A stretch of DNA of 64,000 nt from Climacteris rufus. Its lineage: Eukaryota > Chordata > Aves > Passeriformes > Climacteridae. The notes beneath the pieces are model-generated. The model did no database searches. It was not told where the DNA came from and worked only from the letters and a program-made list of their open reading frames with translations. The position numbers were made by a program, and so were the translations under genes. Position 1 is the first letter of the stretch. Every line of letters starts with the position of its first letter. The stretch covers positions 519,333 through 583,332 of the forward strand of contig VZRZ01005362.1 in the NCBI GenBank assembly GCA_013398175.1, in the 5' to 3' direction. Of this stretch, positions 12,239 through 23,330 are shown piece by piece.

Positions 12239-15200
12239 AATGTTGCATTACTCTGTAAGAGACAGAAGGAAAGAAGCTGTGCTGATACATTTTGCATGCA
12301 CTCATGACCATGTAGGTTTGCTCTTCACGAAAAAAGTTCTCTGGCTCCCTGTCATAAATATCTTAAGGCAATGCAGCTTTTACAAGTAATAAAGTACTTT
12401 TTCTTCAGCCTTCTTTCCTAGGTAATAAATTAATTAGTTTTCATGTTCCTTTTTACCTCTTGTTGAAACCACCATGCCCTTGTGACGTTTAATAGCCAAC
12501 AACACCACTAGGAGAGATTTATTACATAACTCTTGATTTCATGTCAGTCTAAAGGAATAAAGTCCTGCATCTGGCTGCCCTTTGCTCCTCCTCATCAGTT
12601 TCTGTAGCAGGTTCTCTTTCTACATTCTTCCTTGCCCTCACAGGACTCACAGCAAAGGCCACCTCAGGGCATCTCCAAAACAGCAGACTAAGGGGGACAA
12701 AATTAGCAAAGGCAAATGCAATAAATGAGAAGCAGGAAGCCTCTTAGGAGAAGGTTTTACAAAGCTGGTCTCTTCTACAATGTTTATAGTATTGCCTTTT
12801 GATTCTGAACCCACTTTTGTGGAAAGAAAACAGCACTGCCGTGTGGCATCACCCTCTGATCTGGGCTAAAGGACAACACTGCCCTCCTTTCACCTCCATA
12901 AGGAGGTGAAATAGCACAAGGCAAGTATCCAAGATGTTGTCAGACCAAGAATTAATACCATCTATTTTCTTACTGGAATTCCTGTGCTTAGGAGAGGATT
13001 TCCACCTTCCCCTGGAACGGTAACATTAAAAATACATTGCAGTACTTTCCCCAGTCAGCTTGAAAACTCACAGCATAGATTTGGTGTCTGTGTAAAGCCC
13101 TCATGGCAGATGTGGGTAGCAGGTATAATTGACAGCTCCACACATCTCCATCCAGGGATGGGTTGTAGCAGACACCTTTGTTTTCAAAGTACATTTCCAA
13201 ACAGGCAGGGACATGAAAATCAAGTCGTATGGTGACAGAAGAAATGAATATTCATTGTTTGCCTTTTATGACAGTAGGAAGCACAGCAGCAAGAGCTGTA
13301 AAGATGGGGTTTAATTTTTGCAGAAGTGATAAGGAACACATGTGGGAGCACGTTTGTTTGATTTTTTCACTCATCTGAGGTAGCTTTCTCAGTCATTTCC
13401 ATTTTCTCCAGATGAATCAATATTTTCTCTCTCACAAAAGAAAACAAAACCACAACTTAACCTCCCCACCCACACAGAACATATTACTTAACTGCCTGCT
13501 GCTCCCAGCTATCTTCTCAAGCTGTGTTCTTGCAGCATTTTAATTTTTCAGTCCTCTCAAGAAATATAATAACATTAACATTATGCATTTTATGATGCTC
13601 TTACTTGTTACAGATCTTACAGCTCTTTGCTAACACTGGGAGCTTTTATCAGGTTACAGTATGAATTAGCTATAAAAGCTTAGAAAATGGCAAGGATATT
13701 TTTGCAACCAAAGGAAAACCTAAGCAGGAGAAAAACCTGTTTATGTCTTTCTAATAAATTTCCAAGAAAGCTTCTAATTTGTGGTTAAAAAACTGAAGGG
13801 GGAAGGGGGAAGTATTTAAAATATGTTCCCAAAAGCTTGATTTCTGAATTAACAAGTTTTTCTTTTCACCACTAAAATAACTTGTTGTACAAGAGACAAA
13901 ATATCCGCTACATGTAGAATAAAGGACTGGGTTTATACCCAATATTTTTCAAAATCTGTTTTTTCCTGTGTGAAAAAATTGACCAAATTTATCCAACATA
14001 TATTAACCTTTTGTAAATGTTGGCTTGACAATCTTTACTTATGTGAGCAGTATTTTAGCAACTTCTCCAACTGCTCTGAAGCTACATAAGGAAATAGGAC
14101 CCAACTGGGGGAATAAAACTTTTACAGTAAAGCTGAACACTTGAAAATATATCAGTACATAATCCTTGCTTCCTCCCATACCAGAGATTCAAAGGCTCTT
14201 TAGCTCCTTTTCTTTGCTATTACCACTACAGCCTCCTGACAATCTGACTGTCCATGCTTTTCATCAGCCTCACGTGTTTCTGTACAAAATCTCCAGTGCC
14301 AATGGGTGCAGCTTTCTGGTCCTACAGAGCCTGACATGCTCCCTAAAAGGCAGCTTAGTGTTTCATTCCTGCCACTTCTTCAGCTGGAAGAGTTTTCTCA
14401 GCTATTTTCAAGACCACCACAAAACACAGCAGCAAAACAGACAATTCAACCACAGTAACCACAGTTTTTGCTTTGCATTTTTTCCGTCAAGGGTCACCCC
14501 AGTTCTTACACGCTTTCTCTAGTGCTTTCATCCCCCAGTAGGACACACACAGACCTCCTCTGTCTCCCCCTTCCCACCCCTGCTGTCCCTGTGCAGTGCT
14601 GACCTGCAGTTCAAGGAAGTTCTGACCTGAAATCAGAATGCCTAAACATATTTTTCTTAAAATCCACATTACTTAAACTAAACTGTATAGCAAATTAGTG
14701 TTTTTCTTTCCCAGTTTGGGGTAGAAAATCATTAAAGTGTATGAACATGAACCGCTAGTTGGTCTGAAATTTGTTTAATTGATCTTACATACACAGCCTC
14801 TGTGGCTATTCTGAACTATGCCCCTGCATTTTTCCCCACTATTTAATATACTTTTATGCCATTATTTTTTTTCTATATCCACACAGGTATTAAACCATAA
14901 CAACTTAAAATCATTATGTGAATAAGACCCTTTGTGCCTCTATTTGCTTGTCAATGTGCATATGGCAATCTGGGTCCTGGGCACCCGATGTACCTTTCTC
15001 AGTACCTAATCAGTGCATCTCTGCCAACCCCCCAAGCCTGTTGATAATTCTCATTTAAACTACAGTGTCTCAGTAGCCCTTTCAGCTGAACACAGTCCAC
15101 CAGTGCAGCCTCATCAGAGAATCAGAGGGACTGCTCCCTCCCTCCTTACTTTAGGACACCCTGCAAATAAATTTGATTTGCTTTGACTTTCTGCTCTGTA

Positions 15201-15709
15201 AAGCCTTTTCCAAAACCTTGTCTACCTTGCCCTGTGCTGTAATCCTGTTACTTTCCTTGTGCCGAATCATTTGTTTCCAAAGTTGTCTCCTTTCTGGGAA
15301 TAGGCAACTTCAATTATTTTGCTCAGATCCGGATGCATTTTTTCCAAGCCATATAGTCTCAAATATTTTGGAGTGTTTTCAGTTTCTCTTTGTGGTTTGC
15401 TATTTCTCTGAGCTCCAGACTCTATGAACCATCACTCAGATCCCCCAGCTAACATCCCTGACATGTCTGTTATTCCGCTTTAAAGAGGATTCATTGGATG
15501 ACACCAGGGAGGATATAAATATCAGCATATCCCAGCACTGTTCTCAGAAAAGGTGCTGATGCCCTGCTTGTTTCTGAGACGTACTTCAAGCTGACTTTTT
15601 AGAACCTCCATGGATTTTGCCATTTGGGATGACCAATATAATGCATTGCTCACTTTATCATCCACGTTACCTGCAGGGCAACACTTGCAGGCACCTTCAG
15701 TTCAGCAGT
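12239..15709. other. Intergenic DNA
   Basis: AT-rich unique-looking sequence with short ORFs only. No gene or repeat was recognised. Confidence 0.5.
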
Positions 15710-15801
15710 ATCTAGGCCACTACACAAAACCAGCCTGAATTTGAAAGGCACAATGTGTTGGCAGCACCCATTCAAATATCTAAAAATTAAGCCAGTTTTA
15801 C
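15710..15801 (+). repeat. Diverged direct repeat, copy 1
   Basis: Matches 17020-17110, with a core at 15761-15786 identical over 26 bases and weaker similarity on both sides. The repeat family is not identified. Confidence 0.75.
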
Positions 15802-16202
15802 TGGCACTAATGCTGGATTACATGTTGCTACTGTGTACTCTCAGGGACAGCCATGACCAGCTGGCAGTGCCCTTTGGCAATATTCTTTATTTTCCTGCTC
15901 AGGAAGGAAGCAGCATTTACTCAGTCACCTCTTTCATTGCACATCTTTCCTTGCTCCCTCTTGGCATGGTCCATGCTTCAGTAGTGCTGTGTCGGAATGC
16001 TCCACTGCAGCATCCTGGCAGACAGATATTGTCCAAGACCTCGAGAAGCTGCAGAAAGGCAAAATCATCCTTTGCCATCTCTTACTTAGGCACTAGAGGG
16101 ACCTACGCCTCCCAAACTGCTTGTACTGTGTTCCTGGACTATTGCTGTGGTCACTGGCTGCAATGAACCCTCTCCACACTGTCTGTGACCTAGCAGGTCA
16201 AT

Positions 16203-16460
16203 GGGGAATGGTTTTAAGCTGACAAAGGGTAGATTTAAATTAGATATTAGAAAGAAGTTCTTTACTGTGAGGGTTGTGAGGCGCTAGACCAAATTGCTCA
16301 GAGAAGCTGTGGATGCCCCATCGCTCAAAGTGCTCAAGGCCAGGTTGGATGGGACTTTGAGCAACCTGGCCTAGTGGAATGTGTCCCTGCCCATGGCAGG
16401 GGGTTGGAACGAGATGGTCTTTAAGGTCCTTTAGAACCCAAACCATTCTGTTGTTTTATG
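16203..16460 (+). mobile_element. CR1 LINE 3' fragment
   Basis: It begins with GGGAATGGTTTTAAGCTGAC and TTAGATATTAGAAAGAAGTT (ORF2 end region), followed by AGAGAAGCTGTGGATGCCCC, CAAGGCCAGGTTGGATGGG, CCCATGGCAGGGGGTTGGAA and AACCCAAACCATTCTG. One of the longer copies here. Confidence 0.93.
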
Positions 16461-17019
16461 CTCTGGCCAAGCTTCTGAGCAATGATCAGCTCTCTGAAGG
16501 ACTCACTGGGAAAGGCCACAGCAATCAAGAGGAGTGACTCCAGGTTTCTCCCTGCCAGACCAGCTCCCAACACCACATCAGTCACAGAAGCAGTAAATGC
16601 CAAGAATCCAAAGGCTCCAGGCCCACAGTGCTCAGGTGTCTCTGCCACCCATAGCTTGGACATGGTGACACAGTTTGTCACAGGCTGTTACAAGCCTGGA
16701 CATGTAGAAATTAGGGATCAGGCTGTGGCTTCCCACTCAAGGTCTCACTTCTGTGTGTAAGTACAAAGGCTTGATAAAGCCTTTGCGTTTAGACTTTATT
16801 CATTGGGAGCACTCAACCATTGGCATAAGTACATCATAAAATAGACAAAGAGCTGTAATTTGTACCAATGGAGCTTAGCATTTCCTGGGGTTATTGAGGA
16901 AGGCAATACCTTAAGATGTGCAAATAGATAGCTGACAGGGTCTTTTCTACAGAATTTCCCACCTTAGACCTCTCCTTCTTGTTGCCTGTAAGAACTCCAA
17001 TCACATTTGCAGATCAACA
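16461..17019. other. Intergenic DNA
   Basis: Short opposing ORFs without similarity that I recognise. No gene called. Confidence 0.45.
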
Positions 17020-17110
17020 TCTAGCCCAGTAAATAAAAACAGCCTGAATTCAGAAGCCGTGATGTCCTTGCAGCACCCATTCAAATATCTAAAAAATGAG
17101 CTAATTTTAC
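17020..17110 (+). repeat. Diverged direct repeat, copy 2
   Basis: Second copy of the element at 15710-15801, sharing the identical core at 17070-17095. Further weak similarity follows the core (CTCCCAAACT), suggesting that this copy lacks an internal segment. Confidence 0.75.
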
Positions 17111-17240
17111 CAAGGCAGTTGTTTCCACACTTGTGAAGGACTTCAGGCTCCCAAACTAAATCACTGTCTCTGCAACCTGAACAAGCCCTCTGAAGCCGTC
17201 ACAGATGGGCTCCTTTTCTGCTAGTCCTGTTCATCCACAC

Positions 17241-17305
17241 AGAGTCATAGAATCAAGGGATGATCAAAGTTGGAAAAGATCATCAAGTCCAGCCATTAGT
17301 AGCAG
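17241..17305 (-). mobile_element. CR1 LINE 3' tail, short
   Basis: AGAGTCATAGAATC, GTTGGAAAAGATCATCAAG and TCCAGCCATTAG are the reverse complement of a CR1 3' end. Confidence 0.8.
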
Positions 17306-18448
17306 TACAAGTGTGAGCATAGGGGTGTCATCCTGAAAGGGATTGCTGAATATGCTGTTTCTTCTCCAAAACACTGATAAATACTTCAAGCTGAGTACAG
17401 CCTGCTGTTTATCTGGTACTGAATCAGGCAGAGGCTGCTAACTGACATTTCTGAGCTCCCCAGTTTCCCCTCACCCTCCTGTTTCTGTAGGGGTTTATTA
17501 TGGAAGAGCCTTGTTCTCTCAGACTTTGCACAGTGCCCTTGGTCCCCTCTCAAAATAATTTCTGCTTGACAAAATTACCTAAAATATAGCAGAAATTTGG
17601 TGAAAGGTGAGACACTGAGCAGATATCTGCAATTTTCGGGTTTTGCTTTTTAATTACATTTTCTGGTATTTAGAATTACAAGTTAAGTACAAAGCTCCTG
17701 CAAAGCCAGCCTGCCTTTTCTCCTGCCTTTCCTGCAAGGGGCTGTCAGCTCTGCTGGGGCTGGCTGTGCTGTCCCGAGCAGTGCTGGCTAAGGCTCCCAG
17801 AGGAGCAGAGCTCGCTGCCTGGAGAGTTGGTGGGCAGCTCGCCTGCTGCAAATGAACTACTCTGCTGCTCTCCTTTGGTCCGAAGGAGCTGCAGAATTTT
17901 TCTCCTCTTATGTAATGGTCTGCTGGTGTCTTTGCTTGGAAAACCTCTTTTTCAGCTGGAGGGTATCAGGAGCTGTGTCCTACCTCTCTTGGGTCACTGC
18001 TGAGAGAGCAGCTGGCCGAGGGAGATGTGCCAGGGTGTGGACAGCAGGAAGGAGCAGCTCCTCTCCCCTTCCTCCCCTCGTGTCCAGCACTTCCCGGGGT
18101 CACCGTCCTCCTCATAGGAGCACGGGACAGCTCCGCCTGGGCCACCCCTGGCAGCAAAGGGGGGAAAGGGGAAATTTGGGCCGGGAGCTTTGCCCGGAGC
18201 GGTGTGTGCTGTGTGTCCTGTGTCCCCCGCCCCCCGAGAGCCTCAGCGAGGCTGGGGCAGAGCCGAGTGCGGCGGGGGGATGAGGTGGGAGCGGGGGGCG
18301 AGAGCGGAGCGCGGCGGGGGATGTGGTGGGACAGCGGGACAAGAGCGGAACGCGGCGCGGGGATGCTGCAGCGGGACCGGGGGACGAGAGGGGAGTGCGG
18401 CGCGGGGACGCAGCAGCCGCGGGACCGGGGGAAGAGAGTGGAGCGCGG

Positions 18449-18478
18449 CTGCTGCTGCTGCTGCTGTTGCTGCTGCTG
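18449..18478 (+). repeat. CTG trinucleotide repeat, 10 units, one interrupted
   Basis: There are ten triplets, all CTG except the seventh, which is TTG. The tract is embedded in the CpG-rich region about 640 bp before the PTCHD4 start. On the minus strand it reads CAG. It may be within the 5' UTR or the promoter. Confidence 0.95.
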
Positions 18479-18619
18479 CGGTGGGAAAGCGGATCGCCAA
18501 GCCTCCGGGCTGAGCTCTCCCTCCTCCAGCACCCGGCGGGGATGGGGAGGGGGGGCGAGGGAGGGGCACGGAGAGGTCGGGGGACGTTAAAATGCAGCAT
18601 CATCCTGCCAGCGAATTCC

Positions 18620-18636
18620 GTGTGTGTGTGTGTGTG
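18620..18636 (+). repeat. (TG)n microsatellite running into the assembly gap
   Basis: A pure alternating GT/TG tract of 17 bases is cut off by the run of N, so its true length is unknown. Confidence 0.95.
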
Positions 18637-18822
18637 NNNNNNNNNNNNNNNNNNNNNNNNNNNNNNNNNNNNNNNNNNNNNNNNNNNNNNNNNNNNNNNN
18701 NNNNNNNNNNNNNNNNNNNNNNNNNNNNNNNNNNNNNNNNNNNNNNNNNNNNNNNNNNNNNNNNNNNNNNNNNNNNNNNNNNNNNNNNNNNNNNNNNNNN
18801 NNNNNNNNNNNNNNNNNNNNNN
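18637..18822. other. Assembly gap (186 N)
   Basis: A run of undetermined bases lies in the PTCHD4 5' region. It starts at a TG repeat and ends in a G-rich sequence, both hard to sequence. Confidence 0.99.
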
Positions 18823-18940
18823 GGGGGAGGGAGGAGAGCTGGGAGAAAAAAAAATAGAAAGAAGAGAAAGAGGGAAAAAAAGGCAAGGACCCCCCCCCGC
18901 CACCCTTCTCCCTCCCCTGCCCGGTCCCTTCCATCCCCGG

Positions 18941-18972
18941 CACACACACACACCCGCACGCACACACACACC
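18941..18972 (+). repeat. (CA)n microsatellite, interrupted
   Basis: CA repeats with a CCCGCACG interruption lie in the putative 5' UTR. The tract is complementary to the TG tract on the other side of the gap. Confidence 0.9.
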
Positions 18973-19092
18973 CCATTGATCAATATTTGGCTGTCTTGCT
19001 GCAACTTGCTGCAGTCTTTTAAAGGAGTAGTAGAGAGAGAGGGAGAGAGAAAGGGAAACTGGCAGGAAGGGGTAAGGAGCTACACATGTCAC

Positions 19093-19692
19093 ATGTGCTT
19101 TCTAAGACGGCCAGGAGCATCTGCAGGCTGGATCTGGTGGAGGATGCTGCGGCAGGTGATACACAGAGGGCTCCAGTCGTTTTTCTACAAGCTGGGCTTA
19201 TTCGTGAGCAGGCATCCGGTGTTTTTCCTCACTGTGCCCGCAGTCCTGACCATCATCTTCGGCTTCAGCCTGCTCAACCGCTTCCAGCCTGACACTGACC
19301 TGGAGAGCCTGGTAGCCCCCAGCCACAGCCTGGCCAAGATCGAGAGGAGCTTAGCCAGCAGCCTTTTCTCCCTCGATCAATCCAAAAGCCAGCTGTATTC
19401 GGACTTGCACACCCCGGGGAGGTATGGCAGGGTGATTCTCCTCTCCAAACCCGGAGGCAATATTTTGCATCAGGCTGATGTGATCCTGCAGATCCACCGA
19501 GCCGTGCTGGAAATGAAGGTGAACTACAAAGGCTATAATTATACTTTTTCCCATCTGTGTGTGTTGAGAAATCAGGATAAGAAATGCGTGCTGGATGATA
19601 TTATTTCAGTGCTAGAGGATCTGAGGCAGGCTGCCCTCTCCAATAAGACAACAGCCAGGGTGCAAGTGAGCTATCCCAACACTAAATTAAAG
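19093..19692 (+). CDS. PTCHD4: PTCHD4 exon 1 coding part (N-terminus, TM1, first extracellular domain)
   Basis: This exon encodes the first 200 residues of a patched-family membrane protein. The human orthologue is reported to be p53-responsive and to dampen Hedgehog signalling; that is literature knowledge, not visible here. Seen: a Trp-rich N-terminus (GWIWWR, residues 12-17), then MLRQVIHRGL, TM1 at about residues 42-61, and an extracellular domain carrying APSHSLAKIERSL, LHTPGRYGRVI, sequons at N149 (NYT) and N184 (NKT), and cysteines C156 and C165. The wording matches PTCHD4 rather than the close paralogue PTCHD1, from memory of both. The exon ends AAG|GTATGC in phase 0 and joins exon 2 in frame. 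I chose the ATG at 19093 because, as I recall, the human protein also begins MCFLRRPG. Its context is weak (C at -3). The in-frame ATG at 19144 has A at -3 and would give a protein 17 residues shorter. Confidence 0.93.
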
Positions 19693-19698
19693 GTATGC
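19693..19698 (+). promoter_or_regulatory. PTCHD4: Splice donor of PTCHD4 exon 1
   Basis: AAG|GTATGC. This GT precedes the point where PTCHD4-like coding stops. Read-through would add 19 residues before the TAA at 19750-19752. Confidence 0.88.
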
Positions 19699-22600
19699 TC
19701 TTACTGCATGCTTTTGCCAATTAAAGAGGCAGCACTTCATTTCTTGTCCTAAACAGCAAAGAGAAATATAATCATATCTATCTCTCTCTATCAAAATGTG
19801 TGTGATCTGGGCTTTCCTCGTGAAGCAACTGAATCTGGTGCCTTGCATTGTTCTGGGTGAGGAGGGAGGGTGGGGGACTGGACGCTGCCGGAGCAGGAGG
19901 AGAAGGGAGCGGAGAAGAGCCTGAGCACCGGGAGACCTTGCACTGCCTTGAAGGTTCAACACAAGGGGGGAAAGGGACAGGAGGTCGGTGGGGGGTTGAG
20001 ACCCGGTTTGCACTATCACCTTTCCCAGCCTCACTGCCGTGGTGGGATAATTTATTTTAATGTGGCCAGAAAAAGCTTTCCTCAAAGGCACAGTGAGGTC
20101 CAGTGTATCTCCCTGCCCCTGGCAGTGCTGTAGGAGCAGCAGGAGGTTTGGGCCAGAAGCAATTTCAAGTGTCCTGTCTTCTTTACCTGCATGCAAAGAA
20201 GGGGAAGGGAAGTGGGATTTTTTTTTTTTCTCTCAGTGTGAAAATTATTAACTCTGTCGCTGATGGATAGGCTGGAGTTTGGGTTGGATCCCACCAGAGA
20301 GAGGCTTCCAGCAAAGTTGAAACAAGGTAAAAGGTGAAAGAAGTTTCAGTCCTTCCAATTAAAAGCATAAACAATTTGGCACAAATTATCTCAGGACTAA
20401 TTCCCTGGCACAGAAGCACCCATCTGCTTTCCCTCCCATCTGGAGCAATTCCGCTCACTAGGACTAACCTGCTGTGAGTAAATAAGGTACAAAGTTTGCA
20501 GGTGGCTCATGAAAGAAGTTTCTGTGGATTGCAGAATATCTGCATGCTCCCCTGGGCATTGCACCAGAGGCAGGATTTATTTAACAGAGTGTAACAAACT
20601 CCCTAGCACACTATTTAGTCATGGCTCAGGTCTTAGGGAAGAGGGTATGGTTCTTCTTGTAAACCAGAGAGCTCTGTGGTTACCTGTCCCCCTTTTTCAG
20701 AGAGTTCGTTGGGGACGAGGGAGGTCGTGCTCTTGCAAGTACCAGCACCAAGATCCTGAAGTTATAATTTGTTTTTTACTGTTCTAATTTGTTTTTACCA
20801 GAGGAAAAAAACCCTGTAAAGTCAATGTCTGTTCTGAAATCTGAAGCAGAGACATAGATTAATTTTATTGGTCTTTGTGCTTCAGTAAAAGGGCCAGGTG
20901 GAACAGCTTGGATTTGGTCCTGTGGCTGTAGATGTTACAGTAATTGCTTTGTGCAGAGTTGTGACTGCCTGAGTTGAGTGTGTGGAAATGAAAACGTGTC
21001 CTTGCTCCTGCGGGAAAGTCCTGAGTGCAAAAAGTGCTCAGAAAAACAAGTTCTTCTGGATTAAATATCCCTGAACAAATTTTATCTTCTAGTTGGCCGC
21101 AAAGACAATCCCGCTATTGCAGAATTAAAGTGTTGCCTTTCCATTTTGCTTCTTTTTAAAGTTAAGATTAAGGCAGTTCAGTGGAGAACACTGACAATCT
21201 AGACTAACAGTGCTATAAACCAGCTTTATACACAAATAGGCATCCTACTTTCTCAATCCAGATTAATTTTCTTCTACGGACAAAACCTAACTGAGTTTGT
21301 CAAAACTAGGATGGAATTACTCACAATGTGCTTTTTTACTAGAAGATTGCCTATAGCTCCTCCTTTTTAAAAGATAAAAGCAAAGGAAAAGGTAATGTGA
21401 TCTGGTTTAGTTACTTATTGGAATAAAAGTGATTGGCAGATAATTCACACAGAGAGATAGGTTTTCCCAAAGCATAGGTGTCTGACTCTGAGCACTGCCA
21501 GATACCAGCTCAGCACCTTCAATCCCCCAAACAGTTGTTATATATCATCTTCTGGATGAAGGAATAAATGCCTTTAAGTATCTTGGTTGAAAGCTGGACA
21601 GAGCAGGCAGTTTTCTACCCACTTCCTAGAGAAAGAAGGTAAAGTCGCCAAGGTCTGTGACTGCACTTCAGAGAAAAGCCAGCAATTGCAACCCATTTCT
21701 GTGGACAGGGAGAGTTTCTGCTTTTTCTGAGAAAGAGAAAAACTCTTTGCCACAATTTTCCTTCTTTTATGATAAGGACTCTGTTATGGAGCTACAGTCA
21801 GCCCTGAACCTGGGCTGGTGTTCAGTGATGGCATATTCACAGAGATTCGCCTTCTCTGTGTCCCTGGCTCCAGCTGCTGGGACTAAATTACTATTTTGTA
21901 TAGATTACTTCACTAGGGCATCTCTGTCATCTTTGTTGTCCCATCTACCAAGTGTTAGGAAGTCGTGGGCAAGCATCTCTTGCTCTCCTTCAAGCCATGG
22001 GCAAAATCTTGGTTTAATCCAGGCTCACGCTTTTTACTGACCTCCTTCTCTTTGCACCTCTGAGCAAAGGCTATAGTACCCCAGGCCTGTGTTTCTTGGT
22101 TTGAGGTGTCCAATTGTGTTTAATCAGAAATAGCTCAAATGCTGCACCCACTTGGGTACATCAGTTTCTGGATGTCCAGCAAAGGGAAACAGCCCCTGTG
22201 CCTGTATCTGTGAGGTTTTTTATTTCTTTGTACTTGAGTTGTGACATTAAGGAAAAGTTGAGCCTAAACCTCATGGGACTGCAAACAGGAGGGCCAAATC
22301 TGCCTGCTCTTACTTGGTATGGACCAGTGTTCATCACATTCACTGATCCGTGCCCTTGGGATTTTTTCTGGCAAAACTTTCCTGCACCACTAGGACCCAC
22401 TGGGACCTTCTATGTTGCCTCACTTTCCCAAAGGTCACGTTGCTTGGTTAATACTGGTAGGTTTTGCTCTGTCTTGTTCTTATAATAATGGCGCCAGATA
22501 GAACAAAATTCTTCTAAGAACTATATGGATGTTTGCAAACCATGAGGGTGCCCCAGATACATTTAGTCTGCAGCTGATGTGGGCCAAGTGTCAAACTGCA

Positions 22601-23249
22601 CTGGTCTGGGGATCACAATGACGGTGTTGAGCTGTTCCACTCCTGCTCCATCTGGGAGCTGCAAAAACATCTTGTAGCTTTTTATTTCCTTCAAGCTTTG
22701 TGAGAAGCTCTCACTTTGTCTCTCTTCTCATCTTCTGATGGAGGCAAAATCGTTCCAAATCTCTCAGGTGAGGCTGGCTGAAGGCTGACGGGGTGAGCTC
22801 TTGGCAGGTCTCCCACAGGAACTTTGTGGGAACCAGTCAAGCAAGTTTCAGAAAACTGCTCCAGTTTTGAAAGAGCTGTGACTGGGCTGCAAAATCTAAT
22901 GAAGCTGCTTGGCTTTTCCTGAGGAAATCTGGGTGTGAAGGATAATGATTGTTTAACTGTTACTTGCTGTAGTGTTGCAAGAGCTTGTAGCCCTAAACAC
23001 TTCTACTTTCACTATCCCTCCCGAAGTCAGGAAGTTGCTCTCTCCACTCGCCAGAGAAGGAGCAGGGACACAGCACTCACATTCAGAGCACAGATTGCAG
23101 TGTGATTTCTTATGGCTGAGGTGGGTTTAAAATCCACTCTGGCAACTCAGGGGTCATTGTAGGCTAATGCAGGTGAACCAGGCTGTAGGAAAATGCCAGC
23201 TCCCATTGCTCTGGGGACACTGTAGCCTGTTTGCTGCAGTCTGCAGCCC

Positions 23250-23330
23250 AGCCAGAGAGTGACTTGCCCAAGGTCATGCAGATAGACTGTGGCAGAGCAG
23301 GAAAACAAAGCTGGATGTATGAAGTCTTGA
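23250..23330 (-). mobile_element. MIR-like SINE fossil
   Basis: AGTGACTTGCCCAAGGTCAT, then GCAGATAGACTGTGGCAGAG, reads as the reverse complement of the MIR SINE core (consensus recalled from memory). It is old and diverged at its ends. Confidence 0.55.

Larger units (their letters stand above)
17690..19092 (+). promoter_or_regulatory. PTCHD4: GC/CpG-rich promoter and 5' UTR region of PTCHD4
   Basis: Base composition changes sharply from AT-rich to GC-rich at about 17.7 kb. CpG is frequent from about 18.0 kb, with many GCGG and GGGG runs to 18.59 kb and again after the gap, up to the first coding ATG. No clear TATA box is seen. This fits a CpG-island promoter with the 5' UTR reaching the ATG without an obvious intron. 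The transcription start cannot be placed from sequence alone. A GA-rich stretch lies at 19030-19060. Confidence 0.6.

Noticed and set aside
11831..12389. Two plus-strand ORFs rich in Phe, Leu and Cys, looking like membrane segments
   Set aside because: They are translations of a T/G-rich low-complexity tract in neighbouring frames.
18112..19092. Minus-strand open frame of 326 codons opposite the PTCHD4 5' region
   Set aside because: It runs through the N gap and is open only because the region is GC-rich. The translation is low-complexity Ser/Pro/Arg and there is no family match.
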